Below, piece after piece: positions 1 through 8,501 of a DNA stretch of 47,056 nt. Below the pieces are notes generated by a model, which was given only the letters and a program-made list of their open reading frames with translations, did not search any database and had not been told where the DNA came from. Made by a program: the position numbers and the translations under genes. Each line of letters opens with the position of its first letter. Positions within the stretch are counted from its first letter, which is position 1. The stretch comes from Nocardia amamiensis NBRC 102102 (GTDB taxonomy: Bacteria; Actinomycetota; Actinomycetes; Mycobacteriales; Mycobacteriaceae). Location: positions 1 to 47,056 of the forward strand of contig NZ_BDBA01000072.1 in assembly GCF_001612745.1 (NCBI RefSeq). Direction: 5' to 3'.

Positions 1-65
1 CCGGGTATTTTTCTGATAGGGTGAGAGGGTACCAGACGAGAGGCTGACATGAAAGGCGCGACATC

Positions 66-1292
66 ATGACCGACGAACGGCGTACACCGCTGTCCGAGCG
101 TGTTCCGGTTGGGGAGCAGGTCGGGATCTGCGAATTCGTGATGGACAACGAGGGGCACCTCTGCGGGCGACCGGTTTTCGCGAAGTCCCTGCACGGCCGC
201 CGCCCGAAGTACTGCAATGAGGTCGTCGACGGCGTCCTCCACAACGGAAAAAATGCCGCAAAAGCCCGTGAGCTGCACGGATTCAACGCTGCTGCAATGA
301 TTCGTCCGGCTGAAGCGACCGTATCTTCCGCCCCCTCCCCTGCCTCCCAAGAGAGGGGTTTCGTTACAACTCCGGCCACTGCCGCCCCTTCCGTTTCTTC
401 CGTTTCTTCCCTGGAAGAAAAACGGGAGGGTCGGACCGCTGTCGTCGACGTTGCAGAGGCGCGCGAGGCCGAGGAGCCGAAGCATCCGGTCACCGCATCG
501 GTGACCCGTCTCGCCGCCCTGGTGGAGCAGTTCACCCAGGCGGCGTCTGTAATCGCTCGCGCGGCGGAGTCCATCGCGCCGGAAATCCATGCGGCCGTGG
601 AGGCTGCGGGCACGGCCGGTGCAGCAGAGCGCGAGGTGATCCAGGTCCTGGAGAGCGCCGACGAGGCGTTGGTGGACGCTAACAGCAAGGTCCGGGTGGC
701 CGAGGAAAAAATGCGCGCGGCTGAGGAGCGCGCTGCCAAGCACGCCGATGAGAGGGTGCGGATGGCCGCCGAACGTGACGAGGCCCGCGCTGAGGCCGCC
801 CAGGCCGTCGCTGCTGCCAAAGCCGAGCGCGATGCTGCTCTGGCCGAAGCTGAGAACCAGCGCGAGCGTGCCGAGGCCGCCGAGCGGAATGCCGAAGCTG
901 CGGCGGAGTCCGTGGAGCAGCGGGTCAACGAGATCGAGCGCCGGGCGGAGGAGCGCATCAACGCGGCCGTCAAGGCGCAGACACGGGCCGAAGGAGAGGC
1001 CGAGAGCCTGCGCGATCAGGTCACCGATCTGCGCGAGCAGGTCGCGGAGCTGACGAACAGGCTCAACCGCGAGGCCGAGAAGCACCGGACCGCGCTGCAC
1101 AAGATCGATGAGGAGCACCGGGCGGAAGTCCGTGAGGTGCAGAACTATTGGCAGGGCGTGGTGCGCCAAGCCTATGAGATCACCGGTCGCCAGGACGAAC
1201 CTGAGGAGGGGAAGCCTGCGCGGCGAGGTCGGCGGCGGTCGACGTCGAAGGACCCGGCCGCGACCGCCTCGCCCCACGGCGACGTGAAATAG
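66..1292 (+). CDS. Coiled-coil plasmid protein with N-terminal Cys motif
   Basis: The 408-residue product begins with a short cysteine-containing region (C at about 23, 33 and 50, in a CEF..CGRPVF...YC arrangement) that resembles a small zinc-binding module. A Pro/Ser-rich linker follows. From about residue 140 to 370 there is a very long Ala/Glu/Arg-rich heptad segment that should form a coiled coil. A basic tail (RRGRRRS) ends the protein. Long coiled-coil proteins with a DNA-binding head, such as KfrA, are common on plasmids and act in partition or regulation. I see only the architecture here, not a homologue by sequence. The stop lies 10 bp before the next start, whose Shine-Dalgarno sequence is in the gap, so the two are co-transcribed. 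Confidence 0.75.
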   Translation: MTDERRTPLSERVPVGEQVGICEFVMDNEGHLCGRPVFAKSLHGRRPKYCNEVVDGVLHNGKNAAKARELHGFNAAAMIRPAEATVSSAPSPASQERGFVTTPATAAPSVSSVSSLEEKREGRTAVVDVAEAREAEEPKHPVTASVTRLAALVEQFTQAASVIARAAESIAPEIHAAVEAAGTAGAAEREVIQVLESADEALVDANSKVRVAEEKMRAAEERAAKHADERVRMAAERDEARAEAAQAVAAAKAERDAALAEAENQRERAEAAERNAEAAAESVEQRVNEIERRAEERINAAVKAQTRAEGEAESLRDQVTDLREQVAELTNRLNREAEKHRTALHKIDEEHRAEVREVQNYWQGVVRQAYEITGRQDEPEEGKPARRGRRRSTSKDPAATASPHGDVK

Positions 1293-1302
1293 GGAGGTTC
1301 CC

Positions 1303-2127
1303 ATGGGATCTGGTGTCACCGGCAGCCCGGTAGTCCGAATGCACGATGGTGCAGACTGCCGGGCTGGTGTGTATGTGATTACGGTGGCGATGCGCCGACC
1401 GCCGATGACGGCCAACGACCAGCGGCGCGCGCACTGGACTCGGGTGCGCAAGGCCAAGTCGGAGGTCGCCGAGCAGGTCGGGTGGGCGGCTCGCCAGCAG
1501 TTGCCGCGAGGGCTGCGTCTGGACCGCGTGAGTGTGCGGGTGACCTGGTATGCCCCCGATGCTCGTAGGCGCGACAGCGACGGTCTGGGGCCGTTTCTCA
1601 AGGCCGCCCTGGACGCGCTGACCGTCGCTGGTGTGCTTCCTGACGATGATGCCGCGCATGTCGTCGAGACTCGCCAGCGCGTCGAGGTCGACCGCGCCAA
1701 CCCGCGCATCACGATCGAGCTGGAGGACTTGAACGAGACTCCTAGCAGGCCCATGAGCGCGTCGACAGGCGTGGAAGGGAGTTCGGGGACCTTGAGCGCG
1801 CCGCGGGCGTTGGAAGGCGCGTGCAGCGTTCCGGCTCCAGAGAAGCGCCACCGGCCTTTGGCTGCTGTGCCACCACGCAGTGAGCGTCCAGTCGCACAGC
1901 CGCCCCCTCAAGGAGTTTCGTTACAGCCTCCGACCGTCATGGCCGCACCTGCTGCGGGAGCCGCTCCGTTACCGGCTCCCGCGCACCCTGCTGCGACGTC
2001 GGTTCTGCGAGACACCACCCGGTGCGCGGTGTGCGACGGGGCGATCACGCAGCCGGGTACCGGCAGGCCGCGCCGGTTCTGTTCGGGCGCCTGCCGCGTG
2101 CGCGCGCACCGGGCGGCGAGGAAGTAG
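1303..2127 (+). CDS. RusA-like Holliday junction resolvase with C-terminal zinc finger
   Basis: Residues about 30 to 125 fit the RusA fold. There is an N-terminal NDQRRAHW segment, then the acidic RRRDSDGLGPFLKAALDAL block and a following DDDAAHVV segment, where RusA proteins carry their metal-binding aspartates. RusA cuts four-way DNA junctions and is typical of phages and plasmids. The last 40 residues hold a C-x2-C...C-x3-C motif (CAVC, CSGAC) that probably binds zinc and DNA. The middle is Pro/Ala-rich and likely disordered. The ATG at 1303 is preceded by GGGAGG at ideal spacing, which supports this start over the ATG at 1387. Confidence 0.75.
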   Translation: MGSGVTGSPVVRMHDGADCRAGVYVITVAMRRPPMTANDQRRAHWTRVRKAKSEVAEQVGWAARQQLPRGLRLDRVSVRVTWYAPDARRRDSDGLGPFLKAALDALTVAGVLPDDDAAHVVETRQRVEVDRANPRITIELEDLNETPSRPMSASTGVEGSSGTLSAPRALEGACSVPAPEKRHRPLAAVPPRSERPVAQPPPQGVSLQPPTVMAAPAAGAAPLPAPAHPAATSVLRDTTRCAVCDGAITQPGTGRPRRFCSGACRVRAHRAARK

Positions 2128-2181
2128 AAGAACGGCGTGCCGTCCCGATGTTGCCGGGCGGGGCGAGGAAGATCGCGCAGC

Positions 2182-2607
2182 ATGACAACAGCTGAGAGCG
2201 AGACCCGGGAACGGCGGCACGACGCGCACTCATACGAGGTTCTCGGGCGGGTTATGAGCGTGCTCTGTGACAACCCCGGCCCGCTGGGCGAATGCCTCGC
2301 GTTCCGTCTATGGCCCGTCCTTCACGACGGCGGGTACGTGCTGTCCTGGTGTGGCGTCACGCCCACCGACGACGAGGTCGTCGAATACCTGGTCGATGCC
2401 GCGGCCGATGACGACATGACCACGGTCCTGCGTCCCGGCGACGTACGGCTTCTCGCACGCCGCCACTACAGTCTCTTCACCGTCGTCGAGGTTCGGGGCG
2501 TGCAGTTTCAGCTCCGCCCCGAACCCATGTTCCAGCCCGAAACCTATGCCGCTATGGGCGAATATTGGCGTACCGGCAAGATGCCGCGGCGACCGCGCGA
2601 CAACTAG
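2182..2607 (+). CDS. Hypothetical protein, 141 aa
   Basis: This acidic, compact protein shows third-position GC typical of a real gene and follows the RusA-like gene by 54 bp. The ATG at 2182 is preferred to the upstream in-frame ATG at 2137, because the extension is Arg/Cys-rich and unlike the rest. No known domain is recognised. The sequence reads as one alpha/beta domain (DDEVVEYLVDAA, VRLLARRHYSLFTVVEVRGVQFQL). Its position between the coiled-coil/RusA pair and the relaxase suggests a plasmid backbone role, but that is only context. Confidence 0.6.
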   Translation: MTTAESETRERRHDAHSYEVLGRVMSVLCDNPGPLGECLAFRLWPVLHDGGYVLSWCGVTPTDDEVVEYLVDAAADDDMTTVLRPGDVRLLARRHYSLFTVVEVRGVQFQLRPEPMFQPETYAAMGEYWRTGKMPRRPRDN

Positions 2608-2762
2608 ACGGTCTCCAGGTCGGCTTCCTCGATCCAGCGCGCCAGCAGGATCAGCGCGCACAACCGCTCCAGTGCGGACTGCTCGTCCAGTTCCATCTCG
2701 TCGTTGGGCAAGTGCCCGATCGGGTTGCGGATCGCCCCGAAGCAACCTGCTCCGAAGTACCC
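2604..2762 (-). pseudogene. C-terminal fragment of a TIGR02391/Ymh-like (HEPN-type) gene
   Basis: Reading leftward, this frame gives GAIRNPIGH, then NDEMELDEQSALERL and LLARWIEEADLETV, ending in a stop that overlaps the stop of the rightward gene. The RNPxGH motif followed by a helix ending in LLAR matches the C-terminal end of TIGR02391 (Ymh) family proteins. An in-frame TGA at 2763-2765 closes the frame upstream, so only about 50 codons survive. This is a gene remnant from recombination next to the relaxase. Family assignment is from memory of the motif. Confidence 0.4.
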
Positions 2763-2921
2763 TCACCCACACTTGCTGTCCGTGCACCATCATCACCAAC
2801 TCTGTTCGACAACTTTCCCCTAGCTCCAAATTCACCAGCGCACAGCACTATTCAGCAACAACTCCGCAAACCTCATACATTCATTGCTGCTGAGCGTTTG
2901 CGTACCTTGGATTGTGTGGTC

Positions 2922-3860
2922 ATGACGCTGCACAAGCTGGCCGCGGGCGAAGGCTATCTGTACTACGCCCGCTGCATTGCTGTGGGCGACGGCGACGATC
3001 GCGGACGCGCCACGCTGGCGGACTATTACGAGGCGAAGGGCGAGGCGCCGGGGCGGTGGATCGGGTCCGGGCTGGTCGCGTTCGCCGGGATCGAGGCCGG
3101 TGACGCCATCACCGAGGCACAGATGGCCGCACTGTTCGGTGAGGGCCTGCATCCGGATGCCGCGGCGATCACCGCGCGGTTGAAGGCCGGCGGCGTGACG
3201 CAGCCGTGGGTGATCCGTGAGCTGACCCGGCTGGGGCGACCGTTCTACCGGTACCGTGAGCGACCGGATTTCCGGAGTGAGTGCGCGGTTGCGGTCGAGG
3301 CCTGGAACATCGAGCAGGGCAATCCGCGCGATGCGAAGGTGCCGGAGAGGGTGCTCGAGCGCATCCGCACCGAGGTCGCGTTGCGGATGTTCGGCGCAGA
3401 GCACGACCGGCCGCCGAAGACCGATACCGAGTTGTCGGGGTGGATCTCGCGGAATCTGCGGCCGCCGAAAGTGGCGTTGGCGGCGGTCGATCTGACGTTC
3501 TCTCCCTGCAAGAGCGTCAGTGCGTTGTGGGCGGTGGCGCCGCGCGAGGTCGCCGAGAAGATCGAAGTGGCACATCTTGCCGCGATCAGGGACGCGCTGG
3601 CGTACCTGGAGAAGCACGCTTTGTTCACCCGGCTGGGCAACGGCGGTGTGCGCCAGGTGGAGACCGAGGGGATCATCGCGGCCGCCTACACCCACAGAGA
3701 TTCCCGCGCCGGCGCATCGACGTCGCACAGTTGGATGAGATTGTCGAGCGCGTGGTCGATACCGCGCTGGGGGAGCCGATTTCGATCCCGCGTGGTGTGC
3801 ACGACACCATCGCGGCACCGGGTGTGCTGGCTCGCCGTGACGGCACGAGCGTGTACGTGA
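2922..3860 (+). pseudogene. MobF/TrwC relaxase, N-terminal half (interrupted)
   Basis: From the ATG at 2922 the frame encodes about 260 residues of a TrwC/TraA-type relaxase. It includes MTLHKLAAGEGYLYYARCIA with the catalytic tyrosine cluster, DYYEAKGEAPGRWIGSG, LTFSPCKSVSALWAVA and IIAAAYTHRDSRAG. In intact MobF proteins THRDSRAG is followed at once by the metal-binding H-x-H-T/x-H segment and some 300 more residues. Here the frame instead runs into unrelated residues (ASTSHSWMRLSS) and stops at 3860. The nicking domain is therefore incomplete and this relaxase should not cut oriT. The rest of the gene continues in another frame. Confidence 0.8.
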
Positions 3861-6800
3861 CCGCCGGCTCCACGCTGTATACCTCGCCGCAGGTGCTGGC
3901 GGCCGAGCAGCGGCTGCTCGAGGTGAGCACCCAGTATGGCGGTCGCGCCATATCGGCGGCCGCGGTCGAGCTCGCTGAAGTCGAGTACGCCGCGAACAAC
4001 CGGGGGCAGCGGCTGAATCCGGGTCAGCGTGCCCTCGTGCAGGCGTTCGCGACCTCCGGGGCTCGGCTGCAGGTGGCGATCGCCCCGGCCGGCACGGGCA
4101 AGACAACGGCGATGCAGGTGTTGGTGCGGGCGTGGCGGGTCGAGGGCGGCTCGGTGATCGGGCTGGCGCCGACGTCGGCCGCGGCGGGGGTGCTCGAGCA
4201 GGAGGCGGGGGTGAGCGCGTCCACGATCGACCTGCTGGTCGCGGTGGCCGCCGATCTGGAGTCCGGTGTGCTGGACGAGCTGGATGCGCCGGAGTGGGTG
4301 CGGAGCATCGATGAGCGCACGCTGGTCATCCTCGATGAGGCGGCGAAGGCGGCGACCGCCAATCTGGATGCGGCTGTGGCGTTTCTGCTGCGGCGGGGTG
4401 CGTCGATCCGGGCGATCGGCGACGACCAGCAGCTGGCGTCTGTGGCGGCGGGCGGGGTGATGCGCGATATCGCCTACACCAGTGACGCGCTGACCTTGAC
4501 GACGGTGATGCGGTTCGCCGATGCCGGTGAGCGGGCCGCGTCGCTGGCGGTGCGGGACGGGGATCCCGCCGGCCTCGGGTTCTACGCCGACCGGGACCGT
4601 ATCCATGTCGGCACGATCGGATCGGTGACCGAGCAGGCCTTCGCTGCGTGGGCCGCCGACAACGCTGCGGGCCTGGACTCGCTGCTGCTCGCGCCGACCC
4701 GGGATCTGGTGAGCGAGCTGAACGTGCGGGCCCGTGCGCAGCGGCTGTCCCGCACTCCCCTTCCGGATGATGCGCGTGAGGTGGTGCTCAGCGACGGCTT
4801 GGCCGCAAGCGTCGGCGACACGATCGTCACCCGCCGCAACAACTACGCCGTGCGGATCTCCTCGACCGACTTCGTACGCAACTCCTACCGATGGATCGTG
4901 CGCGAGGTGCATCCCGACGGCCGGATCACCGCCGCGCACACCCTTTCCGGGCGCCTGGCCACGCTGGACGCCGACTACGTCCAGGAGCATGTGCAGCTGG
5001 GCTATGCGAGCACCATCGACTCCAGCCAGGGACTGACCGTCGACACCTGCCACGGGCTGATGACCCGCCGCGCGCACCGCGGCCAGGTCTACGTGGTGCT
5101 CACGCGCGGCCGATCGGCGAACCACATCTACATCGAAACCGGCCTGGATCCGGCCGGGCCCGCGGCCTACACGATCGACGCGGCACATCCGCCGACCTAC
5201 CTCGACATCCTGACCGAGGCGCTGAACCGTCAGGGCGGCCAGATCTCGGCGACCACCGCCGAACGCGCAGCACGGGATCCGCATACGCGGCTGCGGGACT
5301 CGGCCGGCGCGTACGCCGACTCGATCGCCGTCGTCGCCGAACATCTCCTCGGCACCCGGGCACGCGAAGACATCGACGCCACCGCTGAGCGCCTGGTCCC
5401 CGGCCTCACCGACGAACCCGCCTACCCCACACTGCGGCAACACCTCTCACTGCGCGCCGCCCAGGGCGACGATCCAGTGGCGATCCTGACCAATGCAGTG
5501 GCCGCGCGAGAGCTCGACACCGCGCACGACCGGGCGGCGGTGCTGGACTGGCGCATCGGCCACCGGGTCGGGCATGGACCACTGCTGTGGCTTCCGACCG
5601 TGCCCGCGGCGCTGCGCGCCGATCCGGAGTACGGAACGGCGTTGGCTGCGCGCGAGATCCAGGTGCAGTCCCTGGCTGCGAAAGTTGTCGAGCAGGCGCG
5701 GGCCTGGACGGAGAAGACGGCGCCGATGTGGGCGCGACCGTTGGTCGGCACCGACCCACTGCTGCTCGGGGAGCTCGCGGTGTGGCGGGCTGCGCGCGGG
5801 ATCGCTGACAACGATCGCCGCCGCACCGGGCCCGCGGTGCGGGAGATCACCGCGCGGAGTGTGCAACTGGATCTCGACCGGCGCGCGGCCGCCGTGCTCG
5901 GCGACCAGGCCCTCGACGTACGCCGCTGGAAACCATTGGCCGACAGCCTGGATCCGAAGATCACCACGGACCCCTACTGGCCGGCGCTGGCCGCGGAGCT
6001 GTCGCGGGCGGCCGCGACCGGTGTGGACGTGCCCGCGGCGGTGCGGGCCGCGGTCTACGAGCGGGCGTTGCCGGTCGATCAGCCCGCCGCGGCGCTGCGG
6101 TGGCGTCTAGCGCCTGAGCTAGACGAACGCAGCGACGACAAGACCAGCGCGTTCGGTGCGGCGCTCGACGAGCTGCGCGGCAACAAGCTGCGGCGGATGA
6201 CGGACACCAAGCTGGCGCGGGAGGTCGAGCAGCTGCGCAACCAGGTGATGATCGACCGCACCGCCCCCGCACTGACCGGCGACAAAACCGGCCAGGCCGT
6301 CGCCGAAGCCCGACAGGCCCAGCAGCGCCGCACCGAGCAAGCCGAAGCGATACGCCGCGCGCAAAAACTCGACGTCGAGCTCGCCGAGCTGAAGCAGGAA
6401 CGGTCCCGAATCGGCGTCGCGCTGATGGCAGAACGGCGGAAACTCCACGAGGCCAATACGTTACAGGTCCTCGCCCGCCGCAAAGCCAGTCGCCGGATCG
6501 CGGAGCTGGAGAAACAGCTCAAAGCCCACGACGAACGCCAGAACCCCGTACAGGAAGCTGTCGATGCCGCCGCGCGGGAAATAAGCGAGCCGAAACACCG
6601 CTGGTCGCAGTTCCTCGCCGAAGCAGACGATCCCCGCCGCAGCGCCGCCGAGCTCGACACCGCGGCCGCCACCGACCGCAAGTACGCGAAGGAACGCGCT
6701 GAGGCGATCGTCCGCGCTGACAAGAGCAGCGCCGAGCTGGAGGCTGCGCTCGATGAACAGCAGCGTCGCAACAAGCTGATCGGACCTGATCGGGATCTCG

Positions 6801-6982
6801 AGGACCGCGCCCGGACAGAACTGGAGCGCCTCGAACGCCCCGCGAAGCCGGAAACGGCGGCCGCGGCGAAGAAGTCACCGCGCCGCCAGGCCAGGGCGAC
6901 GCGCAACTGGGAGCCCGGTCCCTACCGGGACATTCCGTCACTTGGGCCATCTCGCGGCAGCGGGCAAGGCTTGGGCCTGTAG
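3752..6982 (+). CDS. MobF relaxase C-terminal RecD-like helicase half, now in a separate frame
   Basis: This frame picks up the relaxase gene after the deletion near 3700 (RRIDVAQLDEIVERVV onward). It carries a superfamily 1 helicase: Walker A APAGTGKT at about 4083-4106, Walker B LVILDEAAKA near 4325, GDDQQL near 4420, VMRFAD near 4507, and the late motifs STIDSSQGLTVDT and VVLTRGRS near 5010-5115. A long Glu/Arg/Ala-rich coiled-coil tail follows to 6982. The GTG at 3752 is the first reasonable internal start, but no clear ribosome site is seen. The open frame also extends upstream to 3281 as a shadow. The helicase could still be made, but without the nicking domain it has lost its conjugation role. 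Confidence 0.75.
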   Translation: MVDTALGEPISIPRGVHDTIAAPGVLARRDGTSVYVTAGSTLYTSPQVLAAEQRLLEVSTQYGGRAISAAAVELAEVEYAANNRGQRLNPGQRALVQAFATSGARLQVAIAPAGTGKTTAMQVLVRAWRVEGGSVIGLAPTSAAAGVLEQEAGVSASTIDLLVAVAADLESGVLDELDAPEWVRSIDERTLVILDEAAKAATANLDAAVAFLLRRGASIRAIGDDQQLASVAAGGVMRDIAYTSDALTLTTVMRFADAGERAASLAVRDGDPAGLGFYADRDRIHVGTIGSVTEQAFAAWAADNAAGLDSLLLAPTRDLVSELNVRARAQRLSRTPLPDDAREVVLSDGLAASVGDTIVTRRNNYAVRISSTDFVRNSYRWIVREVHPDGRITAAHTLSGRLATLDADYVQEHVQLGYASTIDSSQGLTVDTCHGLMTRRAHRGQVYVVLTRGRSANHIYIETGLDPAGPAAYTIDAAHPPTYLDILTEALNRQGGQISATTAERAARDPHTRLRDSAGAYADSIAVVAEHLLGTRAREDIDATAERLVPGLTDEPAYPTLRQHLSLRAAQGDDPVAILTNAVAARELDTAHDRAAVLDWRIGHRVGHGPLLWLPTVPAALRADPEYGTALAAREIQVQSLAAKVVEQARAWTEKTAPMWARPLVGTDPLLLGELAVWRAARGIADNDRRRTGPAVREITARSVQLDLDRRAAAVLGDQALDVRRWKPLADSLDPKITTDPYWPALAAELSRAAATGVDVPAAVRAAVYERALPVDQPAAALRWRLAPELDERSDDKTSAFGAALDELRGNKLRRMTDTKLAREVEQLRNQVMIDRTAPALTGDKTGQAVAEARQAQQRRTEQAEAIRRAQKLDVELAELKQERSRIGVALMAERRKLHEANTLQVLARRKASRRIAELEKQLKAHDERQNPVQEAVDAAAREISEPKHRWSQFLAEADDPRRSAAELDTAAATDRKYAKERAEAIVRADKSSAELEAALDEQQRRNKLIGPDRDLEDRARTELERLERPAKPETAAAAKKSPRRQARATRNWEPGPYRDIPSLGPSRGSGQGLGL

Positions 6983-7016
6983 GTCCAATACAGCAGAATG
7001 CGGTGCTGCATGTATG

Positions 7017-7169
7017 TCAGCGACGGACAGTGAGGAGGTCACGCAGAGCGCGAACAGCGTCTGCCACGTGCGACAGACCGCGAGTGCTACCGGTACGTAT
7101 TACGACCAAGGCACACAGGCCGAGGTAGCTGATGAAGCAGAACGCGGCGAGCAATGCGATTTCGAACAT
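7017..7169 (-). CDS. Small membrane protein, 50 aa
   Basis: A short leftward frame encodes MFEIALLAAFCFISYLGLC and then a charged tail ending in LRDLLTVRR. There is one hydrophobic segment at residues 3 to 27 and third codon positions are mostly G or C. It ends 34 bp from the end of the helicase gene, tail to tail. The product would be a single-pass membrane peptide of unknown function. The remaining 240 bp up to the next gene at 7411 show no convincing frame. Confidence 0.45.
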   Translation of the reverse strand: MFEIALLAAFCFISYLGLCALVVIRTGSTRGLSHVADAVRALRDLLTVRR

Positions 7170-7410
7170 GCCCAAGAAGCTCCGTTCGGGGTGATCGGAG
7201 GATTTCTTCAGGGGGCGTCGATATTAGATCACATCTGTCTATGGAACATGCAATCGCGCAGCGGATTACGCCCGCAACGCGTGAGGTGCGATGGGTTGCG
7301 CTACGCCGATGGCCGGGAGCCGCTGCGGATGCGCGACCAGCTGGTGCCCGCCTACGCGCTACGCCCGCGTGGTGGCGACTGACCATCCGCATGTCGTCGC
7401 TGCGGCCGGG

Positions 7411-7995
7411 TCAGCTTCGGAAGCCACGCCGAGGTGTGGGGAAGCCAGAAAGTCCTTGCTGAAGGATCCTCGCCGCCTGAGGCGGCACGTTTTCCTCTGG
7501 GGGGTATCGATCAATGCCCCAGAGGTAGTTCAGGACCTTCAGGAGTTCCCGATTCTGCGCCCTCTCGAGCTCGCGGTCTCGCTCGCCGAGTTTCATAAAG
7601 GCTTCGTAGGGGGTGGGCCTATAGCTCGCGTGATAGGTAGCGATTCGGCGTCGCAGGCCTCGAGCTGCGATCTTCTCCCTCTCCGTCACCGGCAACCGCA
7701 CGAAGATTCTGGCCGGTGCCCCGCCCTCGAGGTACCGCACTTCCACTCGCCCGCTGGCCTGCAACGACATTGCGGCTCGCCTGTACGCGACCCTTACGCT
7801 GCGGGGAGTGCCGTGGCCATAGAGGCTCAGGCGCTGGCCGAATTCTCTGGCGAAACAGCCCGAATACGTAGGGTCAGGCCAGGGCTTATCCGGTTCGCCG
7901 CGCAATGCATGCCACAGGTCGGGCAGATGCTTGCAGCGCACCAGTTGAAGTCTTCGGAGGATCTCGCGTTGCCGAGTCCCCGGCCCCCTGCTCAT
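7411..7995 (-). CDS. Hypothetical DNA-binding-like protein, 194 aa
   Basis: The product starts MSRGPGTRQREILRRL and continues through a region that reads as a winged helix (GTPRSVRVAYRRAAMSLQASGRVEVRYLEGG). It ends in a basic helical stretch. Proteins with this opening recur in actinobacterial mobile DNA, usually unannotated. The coding frame is strongly supported by codon use. It stands alone on the minus strand, divergent from the small membrane gene at 8175. I infer a regulator or replication accessory protein. Confidence 0.7.
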   Translation of the reverse strand: MSRGPGTRQREILRRLQLVRCKHLPDLWHALRGEPDKPWPDPTYSGCFAREFGQRLSLYGHGTPRSVRVAYRRAAMSLQASGRVEVRYLEGGAPARIFVRLPVTEREKIAARGLRRRIATYHASYRPTPYEAFMKLGERDRELERAQNRELLKVLNYLWGIDRYPPEENVPPQAARILQQGLSGFPTPRRGFRS

Positions 7996-8100
7996 GCACC
8001 AAATCTAAGTGTTGCCATCTGGCTTTGTACGGCTATTCGCTGTCGCGAAGACTGTTCTTGACCGAATCGAGTGGGGCGCAGACCCGTCGGGCGGTCGAAC

Positions 8101-8141
8101 GTAAGAAGGCCCTGAGCCGTTGGAGGGACTCAGGGCCTTAC
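8101..8141. terminator. Strong hairpin in the divergent intergenic region
   Basis: GTAAG..GGCCCTGAG pairs with CTCAGGGCCTTAC, giving a 14-bp stem with an AA bulge and a loop of about 12 nt. It lies 34 bp before the start of the 65-residue membrane protein and about 105 bp from the start of the leftward gene. It could be an attenuator for the rightward gene, because no run of T follows it. Confidence 0.5.
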
Positions 8142-8174
8142 GCCTCAACTCCCTTGCCGGGAACAGGAGACCTA

Positions 8175-8372
8175 ATGACAGTACCGTTGGAAAGACCCGA
8201 GGATAAACCCAGTAAGTCGGTCCGCCGCTGGCGTCGCTTTGCCGCGGGCCTGCTCGTTGCCGGCGGCCTCGCGCTGCCCGTAGTCCTTCTCGGAGGATGG
8301 GAGGCGGGCGCCATCGTCTTCGGAGGAGTCCTTGCCGTCGCTCCGAAGGGACGTGACGACGAGGCGAAGTAG
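8175..8372 (+). CDS. Small membrane protein, 65 aa
   Basis: The ATG at 8175 is preceded by CAGGAGACC, a good ribosome site. The protein has a basic N-terminus (SVRRWRR), a hydrophobic region from about residue 24 to 56 (GLLVAGGLALPVVLLGG, AGAIVFGGVLAVA) likely to span the membrane once or twice, and a charged end. No family is recognised. Two strong hairpins flank the gene, which suggests a stand-alone transcript. Confidence 0.6.
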   Translation: MTVPLERPEDKPSKSVRRWRRFAAGLLVAGGLALPVVLLGGWEAGAIVFGGVLAVAPKGRDDEAK

Positions 8373-8390
8373 GGGCGGCTGATTCGACTT

Positions 8391-8435
8391 CTGACCGCCG
8401 GTAACGTTCACCTCACGGCTCGTATCGGCGGTCAG
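8391..8435 (+). terminator. Inverted repeat downstream of the small membrane gene
   Basis: CTGACCGCCG at 8391-8400 and CGGCGGTCAG at 8426-8435 form a perfect 10-bp stem around a 25-nt interval, 18 bp after the stop codon. The position fits a terminator, although the loop is long and there is no T-tract. Confidence 0.4.
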
Positions 8436-8501
8436 AGGGGCGGCCATGCACTCAGCCCGAAGTGATACGGGCGCAAGAGCACTGAGCGGTAGGGTGCGCA
8501 G

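Noticed and set aside
3686..5443. Leftward open frame of 585 codons inside the relaxase helicase
   Set aside because: It is antisense to clear helicase motifs; long antisense frames are expected in very GC-rich DNA.
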